Assembly: GCA_964034945.1 (NCBI GenBank)
Contig: OZ035960.1
Span: 70,080,994-70,144,993 of the forward strand
DNA length: 64,000 nucleotides
Source of the DNA: Chrysopilus asiliformis
Lineage: Eukaryota; Arthropoda; Insecta; Diptera; Rhagionidae
Reading direction: 5' to 3'
This document shows, piece after piece, positions 55,946 through 64,000 of the stretch. The position numbers and the translations under genes are program-made. Numbering within the stretch: position 1 is the stretch's first letter; each line of letters opens with the position of its first letter. The notes below the pieces were generated by a model. It was given only the letters and a program-made list of their open reading frames with translations. It was not told the DNA's origin and made no database searches.

Positions 55946-56870
55946 GATTACAAAACTCAAAAACTACTGCATTATGGGGTTTTTGGGGTCGCTGATCACG
56001 AATCCGATATTAGATTTTTAAAATTCTAAATAAAAGGTCCTGAAAGGATAACGCAAATACCTTTTTTCTAATTTTGTCTCCGAAAAACTGGCTTTAGGGT
56101 GTTTCCGTGGTCGCTGGTCACGAGTTGGTTGTTGGAATTTGAAAATTCTAAACGGAAAGTCCTGTAAGGATAACGCAAATATCCTTTTTCCCATTTTTCC
56201 CCGGAAAATTGGCATTATAGGGGTTTTGGGGACGCTGATCACGAATCCGGTTTTGGAATTTCAAAATTCTAACCGAAAAGTCTTGTAAGGATAACGCAAA
56301 TGTCTTTTTTGCAATTTTTCTTGAAACAATTGAGGGGGTCAGAATGATAGTGAAGTAAGTCACTTTTCACTTTTCATTAACTAAGTCACTTTTTCACTTA
56401 AATTAATGTTTGTAATAAATACTAATAACTACACTATTACTGATAAGACGCTTGCGGTGAATAGGGTTGGGTAATATTATGAGTTTTTTACATACATGTT
56501 CACAAAACCCTTGATTACTCATGAAAAATCAAAAGTGACTTACTTCACTGTCATTCTAACCCCCTCAATTGACACTAAGGGGTTTTCGAGGTCGCTGATC
56601 GCGAATCCGGTGTTCGATTTTTCAAATGCTAAACGGAAGGTCCTGTAAGGATAACGGAAATGTCGTTTTTCCAATTTTTCTCGCAAAAACAGGCTTTGGG
56701 AGGTTTTCAGGGTTGCTTATCACGAATCTGGAGTTGGAATTTCAAAATTCGAAACGGAAGGTCCTGTAAGGATAACTTTTTTTTCCCAAAAATTTTTAAG
56801 TTATTTATGGTTTTTTGGCATTCTAAAATTTATACAAAAAACTTTTAGCTGCCAACGAAGGGTCTGCTAG
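55946..56870 (+). mobile_element. DINE-like Helitron with ~120-bp internal repeats
   Basis: It begins inside the conserved block (ACAAAACTCAAAAACTACTG). Four to five degenerate repeats with GTCGCTGATCACGAATCCG and GTCCTGTAAGGATAACG follow. It ends GGGTCTGCTAG next to T, like 18204. A separate MITE sits inside at 56332-56566. Confidence 0.65.
56332..56566. mobile_element. MITE with ~36-bp inverted ends, AATT duplication
   Basis: GAGGGGGTCAGAATGATAGT continues to AAGTCACTTTT and is mirrored by AAAAGTGACTTACTTCACTG ... ACCCCCTC with two mismatches. AATT flanks both sides (56328-56331, 56567-56570). No ORF. Confidence 0.75.
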
Positions 56871-56883
56871 TTATAAATAAAAT

Positions 56884-57150
56884 TATTATATTATAAAATT
56901 ATGAAACCGAATATCTCAAAAACTGTGCATCTTATCAAAAAAGTGCAAGAACAAAAGTTATTTAGGATATGATTCTACATAAAACTCCCATACATCAAAA
57001 TCCGGTTGGAATAAATTTAAAAAAATCTTATTGGAAAGTTTGACTTCAAACTGGAATTTTGATACAACTGTTCGAATTTTGATACGAATATCACTATACG
57101 AGTTTCTAATAATTGCCAGACTGGCAATTATAGGTTTTGTTATGCTTAAA
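56884..57150 (-). repeat. Dispersed repeat B, copy 8 (partial, inverted)
   Basis: Reverse of the first ~260 bp of repeat B, ending AATTATAGGTTTTGTTATGC. Confidence 0.75.
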
Positions 57151-57643
57151 ATTTATGTTTGTCCGTCTGTCTGTATGTCGGTCGGTATTTCTGTCTGTTT
57201 GACAGAATGTTTATTCCGGCATCACGCAAAAACGGCGCGGCCGATTTTGATCAAACTTTGCACACAGGTACAGTTATTGACAGAATAAAGGATATGATTC
57301 TTTTTGATGTCAATCCCCGTTTCTTCTGATATCTCTTACTCAAGGGTGTCGAATCCAGTTTAATAGCAATCCCTTTCCCTCTCTTGAAACCTCTTTATGC
57401 GCTTAAGGGTTTCGGATCCGGTTTTCACCATGAGAGAGGTCACCCCGGAGGAAAAATTTTTGCCCACTAATATCTACCCCTTCTTTTTATGTATAGCTAA
57501 CGATGGGATCTTTTTTCGGACAAAAAACAGTATATTTCACCTAAAAATTTAAAAAAGCAGTAAATCGATTTGAAAAAACAGTATTTTTCGCAGTATAAAT
57601 TTTATTCAATGAAAATTTGTGTCTTTGTTCTTAATTTCGACTT
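57151..57643. other. Helitron-like 5' block and unassigned DNA
   Basis: GTCCGTCTGTCTGTATGTCG, then AAACGGCGCGGCCGATTTTG and ATCAAACTTTGCACAC, resemble DINE/Helitron 5' blocks. The rest shows no ends or genes. Confidence 0.4.
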
Positions 57644-57785
57644 TTATACCCGTATGGTGAAACCAAAAGGTATATTAACTTTGCCTTACCCTTTGTAACG
57701 GCAAGATCCCGTTATCACACACAAAAATGAATTACACCAGTGAGTTTAGAATGACTAAAAAAATTGATTTTTGCATGTCCGTCCG
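57644..57785 (-). repeat. Dispersed repeat B, copy 9 (terminal piece)
   Basis: TTATACCCGTATGGTGAAAC to the GTCCGTCC start of the microsatellite. Confidence 0.75.
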
Positions 57786-57787
57786 AT

Positions 57788-57965
57788 ACTAAAGGCGCTT
57801 ATTTCAAAATCGTTTTTCTTAAATAAGTCGACCCCGCTCCCACTTCTCCCCTCACCCTCAAGCTTATTTTAAAAATAATAAAAATCGCCGCACATAGGAT
57901 TCGAACCAGGGACCAATAGCTTGCACTCCAACAGGCATAGCGATTGAGCCACTCACAATTCTGGC
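57788..57965 (-). repeat. tRNA-derived SINE or pseudo-tRNA
   Basis: On the minus strand an RNA polymerase III A box TGGCTCAATCGC (57940-57951) and a B box GGTTCGAATCC (57897-57907) are well preserved and spaced as in tRNA genes. The acceptor stem does not close, so this is not a tRNA gene; a ~110-bp tail (TGCGGCGATTTTTATTATTT ...) follows. Confidence 0.65.
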
Positions 57966-58445
57966 ATTAGTTGTTTAAATGTATTATAGGTGCAACAAAT
58001 TAAGCAAACTTTGATCGAAATCATGAATTCAAAAAAGTGTTTGACGTATTTATAAATTCAAAAAATATTATGTTTGACGGGTAAATCAACAGAGTTTTTT
58101 AAACGTATTTTCGTCACCGAATTTTTGAGTGATTGAATAGTGTAGCGTGGAAATGATTAGCTCCGAGTAAATGTTTCTGTGGGTTCAACTTCTAATGTGG
58201 GATTTTTTTTTTGTGAAATTTTCGATTTTATTGTTTAAATGTTATTCATATATTATAATAACCTTATAGGTTTTAAGGCTTGTGTTCAAAATTTGAGAAG
58301 TACTCAACCGGATTGGACGAAGTTTTTAAGGGCAGGCCAACTGCAACACGGCGAAAGCTATGGCCTAATTGCAGATTTTTCAGTCCCATGACAAAATTTG
58401 AACTTTTATCGAGTTTTGAATATATTCATATATTAATTTTTTTTG
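57966..58445. other. No gene recognised
   Basis: About 480 bp of AT-rich DNA between the SINE and the piggyBac element; a short 58280-58504 ORF is not convincing. Confidence 0.5.
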
Positions 58446-58449
58446 TTAA

Positions 58450-60464
58450 CCCATTTTGGACCTCCGTGTGTTCAACCACACGCCTAACTTTGGTCGAACA
58501 GTAAACATATTTAAAACATAATAATGAAATGATTGTTGGGCTTATAATTAGGTTTGCTGTCTTGGCAATACAAAAATATATATTTTGGACAATTTTCACC
58601 TTTCTACGGGTTCACCTGGACAGGTTGAAAAAGTGTGTAAAAAATGCATTTTTTTCAATTTTTAAAAAAATAACATAAACAAAAATAAAAATTAATTTAT
58701 TTGTTATGGAGTATGTTGACAAAAGCCCAAATATAATTTTGGTAATTTCTCCGGCACCACTGGCGACCCTAACTTGCTGCCATGGATCGGCAAAAAATGC
58801 CGTGTGGTTGAACACACGTTGGGACCCGTAATAACATTTGCAGTGCACATTTTTGTAATCAATTGCTTCGCCCGTTAGTTGGAGTTGGAGCTCATATGTA
58901 AAGGTCGTAATTGTTTTTCGTGTAAAAGAGTGAAAATAAAACAAAATGTCATGCCGAAAGTTTTTAACAAACCAGGAGTTAATTGATATTATGAACAATT
59001 TCTCGGAAGATGACTCTTCATTAGCTATTGAAACGGTAGTTTGTTTGCCGCCGGATAATATTGTGGGGGACTCGGACGACGAATTTATTGATGATGATGA
59101 GATCTCAACAAATATTGCGTGTGATTTGAGCCCATTAAATGAAGTTGCCGGTAAGTATTTTGTTGTGGGTTTTCAATTGTGTTTGGCTAATTGCGTTCGT
59201 GTGTGTAGGCACGGTTGAGGTCATTTTTGAATCAAATGTTGAGGATTACGGTTGACCCAAAGATCCTGAGCCATCAACATCGAAACATGAGCCACCAGCA
59301 GAAAAATACCGACCCAAAACTGATTTTAAACCAAATTGGAGAAGGACAACCCGATTCAAATACGATATTCACCCGGTGCACGAGCCACTGAAGGAAGGCG
59401 AAAAAAATCCATTTGAATTGTTTAGATTATTTTTTGATGATACTGTGATTGAAATGCTTGTGAAGGAGACTAATCGTTATGCTGCACAACGCAATGTTAC
59501 AAAATTATGCGATAAATATGAGATGCAACATTTCATGGGAATACTCCTATTTTCCGGATATCATCATGTGCCACAAGTGAAATTGTTTTGGAGTTTGGAT
59601 CCTGCATTTGGCATACCAATCATACGACAAACAATGCCGCGGAATACCTTCCTTCGGTTTAAATCAAATTTTCATATCGCAAACAATGACACGTTATAGT
59701 CGGGTGATAAATTTGCAAAAGTGCGGCCATTATTGGTACAGTGTTTGGATAGTGCTGCGGTAAATGCCTGGAAATTACACTGCTTCGTGGCTACGTCTAC
59801 CAAGACAAAACCGATGCCCCAGTTAGATTTCAAGAATGTCATTGTGAAGCACCTTCTTTTTGCGTCGGAGGATTCACTGCTGGATGATTCGCCAAATAAA
59901 AATGATAACGCACCAGGAGATGTTTACCATCCGAACAATCTATCACATGTGACCGGTATGCACGTTCCAATCAAAACTGAAAACCGCCGTCGCTGTATTG
60001 TTTGCACACCAAAAGCCACAGTTTTTGTATGTGAAAAGTGTAACGTGCACGTTCACCCAGAGAACTGCTTCAAAACATTTCATGAAAAGAAACAATATTA
60101 TCTTGATCGCAGACAAAGCCGCACATAAGTGTATTCATGATTTTTCTCAAATAAATGTTTGAAACTCATTCAATTTTGCTTTTTATACTTACCTGTTATT
60201 ACTAACCTTACCTTGCAATATTCCCTGCCCTTATACATACCTAAATACTTACCATTTACAAAGAAACTAAACACAAAAATTTGTACTGAACAAAAAATGA
60301 AAAGTGCTATGGGTCCCAGCGTGGTTGACCACACGGCTAATAACTTCCGGAAAAAAAACCAAACAAATTTATTTTTTGCAGGGATGATTTTTAGCATAAA
60401 AGAAGACGTTCCTGAAAAATTCATCATAAAATTCCAGCGTTGAAAGTTTCCGATCCTTAATGGG
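58450..60464 (+). mobile_element. piggyBac-type transposon with internal deletion
   Basis: It is flanked by TTAA (58446-58449, 60465-60468), with ends CCCATTTTGG and, inverted, CCCATTAAGG. CGTGTG/CACACG hairpins lie near both ends (58465-58482; about 60320-60337). The transposase is truncated in the middle. Confidence 0.85.
58946..60128 (+). pseudogene. piggyBac transposase, catalytic core deleted
   Basis: Exon 1 (58946-59150) starts MSCRKFLTNQELIDIMNNFS and is acidic. A 58-bp intron (59151-59208; GTAAGT...GTGTGTAG) keeps the frame. Exon 2 has a TGA at 59253-59255, then NPFELFRLFFDDTVIEMLVKE, YEMQHFMGILLFSGYH and MPRNTFLRFKSNFHI, the N-terminal DDE_Tnp_1_7 region. A TAG at 59697-59699 follows. 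At VQCLDSA|AVNAWKLH (~59755) some 200-250 residues are missing in frame, including the three catalytic Asp. The C-terminal cysteine-rich domain, RRCIVCTPKATVFVCEKCN and HPENCFKTFH, is intact to the stop at 60126-60128; in the family it binds transposon ends. Both stops and the deletion leave one continuous frame. Confidence 0.85.
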
Positions 60465-60526
60465 TTAAACATCAAATGAACGCTGAAAATAATCTGAAAT
60501 GATCGAATACAGGAAAACCTGATATA

Positions 60527-61534
60527 CAGGAAAACCTGTATTAGCCGGACTCGCACAGAACCCAGAAATTTGTCCGGCTGAGACAGATTTCCGGCTTATA
60601 CAGGTTGGACTAAAAAACACGGGTTTTTTATTTTGTTTTACGATAATGTAACTATATACAAAACTATGCTATGAAACCTCGTAGTGTAAACTTTTGAATT
60701 TGTGCATTACTTTTGAGCCTAAAAATGTCCCAGTTCTTGAACAATGATCCGGTTTATAAAAAAATATGTTTCTTCGACATACATGTGACAATAAAATGTA
60801 GGAAGATTTCGAATTGATTTCAATTAGAGTCGAGAGATGAAAAATACTTGCAATAAAACTGTTGTCTGACGTTTTTATGAAAGAAATTTTTCCTCTAAAC
60901 TATGTCTTCCCTTCTCCTTGCTGAAACAAGATCTACTTGAAGCGTCTTTTTATAACATAAGTTAATAACTTTGTGCAAGATTTTATGCATTTTCAAAACT
61001 TGCGGATATGGTTTTTAGCATAAACTGTTGCTGTGGGGTTGAATAACCCTTCCGGAGCTTGGAAACGAACAAAATCATTTTACATTGATTTTTCTGTTAA
61101 AATGTTCATAGAACTCCAATTAGAATTCAAACTATAGATTTATTTTGGTCTTTAGAACCTTTTTGGCTCAAAGTATTTTTCAGAAAATCCTAAAAACTTT
61201 TTTATTTGTGGGGGAGGGGAGAGCAAATATTCCGATTTACCCACTGACTAGGGCAAATCAAATTTTTATGTCATGCTAGACACACTACTGTAACTAATTT
61301 TTTGATCGGGCAATTTGTTCTATGCTTTAGAAATGGTATACTAACTCTAAAAACATTTTTATATAGAAAAAAGTTTCCGGCTTATACAAAAAAAATTATG
61401 TCCGGGTTCGCGTTAAGCAGGTTCCGGCTTATCCAGATTCGTGGAAAACCACTTCAAAATCACGGGACTTGAAAACTGTTCGGCTTAGGTAGGTTTCCGG
61501 CTTATACAAGGCCCGGCTTATACAGGTTTAACTG
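60527..61534. mobile_element. Pogo/Tc1-like element (1,008 bp)
   Basis: It is flanked by TA, with ends CAGGAAAACCTGTATTAGCC and, inverted, CAGTTAAACCTGTATAAGCC. TTCCGGCTTATAC occurs several times near both ends (60590, 61378, 61430, 61498, 61515). No intact transposase. A second CAGGAAAACCTG sits just left of the start at 60510. Confidence 0.7.
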
Positions 61535-61611
61535 TATCTAAAAAATCTAAGGAATGGTCAATTCGATGTGAAAAATAATAAATTTGATTTCATAATTTTA
61601 CTCAAATAAAC

Positions 61612-61658
61612 TTACATAAGTTTTAATGAAATGAAGTTTTTCATTAAAACTTATGTAA
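61612..61658. other. 19-bp perfect hairpin
   Basis: TTACATAAGTTTTAATGAA is mirrored at 61640-61658 around a 9-base loop. AT-rich; may be a MITE remnant. Confidence 0.6.
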
Positions 61659-61748
61659 ATAACTTAGTTTTTCAATACTCTGCCGTTGTTGGAAATTTAG
61701 CTTTAATGATTAATTATAAGCGCAAATTTTGACAAAGCTATTATTATA

Positions 61749-61880
61749 TTGTATTTTCCTATTCGACCTGCGTTTTCCATGACCATCAACAAATCTCAGG
61801 GCCAGACATTTGACAAAGTGGGGATTGTGTTGTACGAGCCCGTTTTCTCCCACGAGCAAATATACTTTGTCCTCTCAGGT
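61749..61880 (+). pseudogene. Pif1/Helitron helicase C-terminal fragment
   Basis: PIRPAFSMTINKSQGQTFDK followed by VGIVLYEPVFSHEQIYFVLS matches the C-terminal helicase motifs of Helitrons and Pif1-like proteins. It is not a copy of the gene at 16257 (different residues throughout), so it belongs to another lineage. The homology stops after FVLSG, where the DNA reads GTAATT, a possible splice donor. No start codon or upstream helicase motifs are present, so this is an isolated fragment. Confidence 0.6.
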
Positions 61881-61984
61881 AATTTATTTGTGTCAATAGC
61901 TAGAATTTCGTTGTTTTTTAATTTCAACTTTTCTTACGTCTAAAAAGGTCTTGAAAATTGAAATAAAATATAGAAATGCTTTTC

Positions 61985-62441
61985 CCAGGGAGATTTACTA
62001 ATCATGCCAATAGCGAATATCTAAATATGTGTGAATCTGTATAAATATGTTTGAGATACCCTAAGAAAACCTCAAAGATTTTGATGTGTATGTGAGTATG
62101 TATGTATTTATTTGTGATAAAAATTGTAACGCTTTTACTCTCATAGTACCCTATCAAATTGGATTTAGAAAAATCGCAGTTGGAAGTTGGATTTATAGAA
62201 TTCAAAATACAATAATTTATACAATTAAAAAAGGTATGGCACAGCAAAATTGTATACATTTTTTTGAATTCATACTTTTTTTTATTAAAGTAAATAACCC
62301 AATTGATACATTATTTTAAAAAACTCATGTTAATGGCGAATATAGGGCCTAACTAGTCTCTACGAGGCGTACTATTACCTCCTTGTGTCACACAATGTGT
62401 ATGTCGATCAAAGTTTAAAGACAACCTATATTAGAATAGAA
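61985..62441. other. AT-rich DNA without recognised genes
   Basis: No supported feature. ACTAGTCTCTACGAGGC at 62352 recurs with one change at 63490, on either side of the Harbinger-like element. Confidence 0.4.
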
Positions 62442-62444
62442 CAG

Positions 62445-63377
62445 GGGCCTATTCCACAAAGGTACAATTCTACAATTCACAAATTGTTAAATTGTATATT
62501 CACAATTACAAATCCAAAAAAAACTGTTCCAGGAACTCACACATTTGTAAATATTTTTTCTTTACATTTTCACAATTTCGATTTATACAATTGTATCAAT
62601 TGTTTGTTCGCCAAAAAAGTTTAAGGCCACTTGTGAATTGATTTCTTTTTCTACAATTGTTACGACAGTCTTAGCCACAGTTGTTTGATTTCACTTAGTA
62701 AAGAATTAAAATTATGGCTAAAAAAGAAGAAATTATAAAAAGTATTTTATTTAAAATCAAAGAAAAAAAAAACGATTTTTTTTGGAGGGGGTGTTGAAAT
62801 GAAACTCAATGAAATTGACCATTTAGTTTTGGATATAATAGGAAAAGATTCTCCTATTATCCAAAGTTTAAATGTGACTGATTTTTGTTGCGTTTAAACG
62901 AAATTTTTCGTTGAATTCAAAAACAGAAGTTAAATTGAAATTTATTCTTGGACGATAAATTCTTCTGCGACGAGTTGCTAATTGCATATTAGCTTCATTT
63001 TCGCTACTATTACTACTGTCCGTATCCATTTTTATCCACTTGTGATTACTTTTAGAGGCGTTTGAACACTGCTAAATATTTCCAACAATTGTAGTTCAAT
63101 TTCAGCAAAGAAATGTCTTTGTGGAACGGTATTGGACTACAAGTGGTATTTTTTCTCACAATTTTCCAAAAAAACCACTTGTAATTGTAAGCTTGCCGAA
63201 ATGCGTTGAGGAACAGAAAATAAAGACTTGTGAAAACATTTCGGATTGTAAAATTACTCCGAATTTGTATTTGTGATTTAAAAATTGTATTTTAAGAAAT
63301 GAAAATGTGTTTACAAGTCCTACAATTTGTGAAAAATAGCTACAAATACAAGACTTGTTCTTTTGTGGAATAGGCCC
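62445..63377 (-). mobile_element. Harbinger-like element, CAG duplication (933 bp)
   Basis: Ends GGGCCTATTCCACAAA are exactly inverted and flanked by CAG (62442-62444, 63378-63380). ACAATT and TTGTGAAT repeats fill the subterminal parts. A transposase N-terminal fragment lies on the minus strand. Confidence 0.75.
62868..63029 (-). pseudogene. Harbinger transposase N-terminal fragment
   Basis: A 53-codon ORF from ATG at 63029 starts MDTDSSNSSENEAN, then TRRRRIYRPRINF and FEFNEKFRLNATKI. The basic RRRRIYRPR and the (F/Y)FRLS-type stretch resemble the start of HARBI1-like transposases (DDE_Tnp_4). It ends at TAA 62868-62870. The catalytic region is absent. Assignment rests on this short similarity together with the element ends and CAG duplication. 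Confidence 0.45.
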
Positions 63378-63652
63378 CAGATTGTGTAAAAAATTACAAC
63401 TAAAATACTAAAAACTTAAATATGGTGAAATTTTAAGGTGAAACTAGCTTGGCCCCAGATTGACCAAATAGTGGCGCTTTTAATGCGAAACTAGCCTCTA
63501 CGAGGCCTGCTCTAAAGTTATCATGTCACAAACTGTTGTTTGGAGAAAAAGTAGTAAGTGCTAGAAGATCGCAAAAGATTTACCTCTATCTTCGGTAGTA
63601 CAGTCACTTTGCCCAATAATTTTGTATGAACTGAAACTCAGTGACTGCAAAA
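63378..63652. other. No gene recognised
   Basis: Flanking DNA of the Harbinger-like element; nothing supportable. Confidence 0.4.
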
Positions 63653-64000
63653 TACAGTGGAGGCCCAATATAAAGACCTACATTTATAATATTCAGCCCG
63701 TACGTTAAATCGGGTTCGTTATAACGAAACGCGCATTAAAGATCCACATATGTTTTTATGAACATTATCATAATGAGATTTTAGATTGAGGTAAATTTTA
63801 ATACGATTTATTCTTGCTTTAATGTATGTATAAGCGTTACAAATTCAACTTACACTGATTACATTACCTTAAAAGTTTAATTTTTCGCGACGGTTTCACG
63901 TATAACACACATTATTTACGAAACAAATAGTTTTTCGTTATATAGAATAACAAAATTTTTCGTCTTTCACTATAGAGATGCTAATAATAATAATAATAAT
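63653..64000 (+). mobile_element. Possible pogo-like end running out of window
   Basis: TACAGTGGAGGCCCAATATA, then GGGTTCGTTATAACGAAACG, resembles the TA-CAGTGG... starts of pogo/Tigger elements. The other end would be beyond 64000. Confidence 0.35.
63982..64000 (+). repeat. TAA microsatellite at window edge
   Basis: Six or more TAA units, cut by the window end. Confidence 0.9.

Noticed and set aside
57893..57965. Functional tRNA gene
   Set aside because: A and B boxes are present but the acceptor and anticodon stems do not form properly.
62352..63506. ACTAGTCTCTACGAGGC and its near copy as a target-site duplication
   Set aside because: The copies lie about 90 bp and 110 bp away from the Harbinger-like ends, not next to them; the 3-bp CAG fits instead. 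They may be unrelated short repeats.

Overview
The window is repeat-rich, AT-rich eukaryotic DNA. Short GT-AG introns, many eukaryotic transposon families and tRNA-derived SINE boxes point to an arthropod, most likely an insect and plausibly a fly. That placement is inference, because no single-copy host gene was recognised. Almost everything readable is mobile DNA of different ages, much of it nested.

Layout. 1-4834: 3' half of a Ty3/Gypsy LTR retrotransposon (pol with one amber stop, an extra proline-rich overlapping ORF, polypurine tract, 3' LTR). 5377-10170: a dispersed repeat (family C) broken by a hAT MITE (6190-7027, 8-bp TSD) and by a near-perfect palindrome of two head-to-head Penelope-like copies (7495-9986, 13-bp TSD). 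About 11384-17696: a Helitron Rep-helicase gene whose one reading frame is split by a 1.5-kb hAT element (8-bp TSD), itself holding a TA-flanked MITE. 17951-18204: a minimal Helitron/DINE-like element. 19446-20770: pogo-like end and dispersed repeat B. 21168-25232: a decayed Copia element. 25896-29432: low-repeat DNA with two weak exon candidates. 29433-32990: another family C copy carrying a palindromic Tc1 element, a THAP-coding element with a CAG TSD, and a small Tc1 derivative.

33296-41750: Helitron/DINE-like elements with a greatly expanded ~121-bp minisatellite, five 5' blocks but one 3' end, and a 2,265-bp higher-order duplication. 41753-42313: mariner-like fold-back. 43700-49805: a Loa/Jockey-like non-LTR retrotransposon (DUF4780-like ORF1, endonuclease, RT, partial RNase H), interrupted at 46893-48100 by a TG...CA element with a 5-bp TSD. 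50419-53148: minus-strand non-autonomous Helitron holding a piggyBac-type MITE. 53149-57965: pogo-like end, fold-back and minisatellite repeats, Helitron remnants, repeat B copies and a SINE. 58450-60464: internally deleted piggyBac element with an intron-containing transposase. 60527-61534: pogo/Tc1-like element. 62445-63377: Harbinger-like element with a CAG TSD.

The genes do not form a pathway; they are separate transposon proteins. What ties the window together is insertion history, which can be ordered from target-site duplications. The most notable structures are the Helitron minisatellite array with repeated 5' ends, the two large palindromic elements (Penelope and Tc1), the otherwise intact Helitron gene split by hAT, and a shared hairpin at the ends of TTAA-flanked elements.
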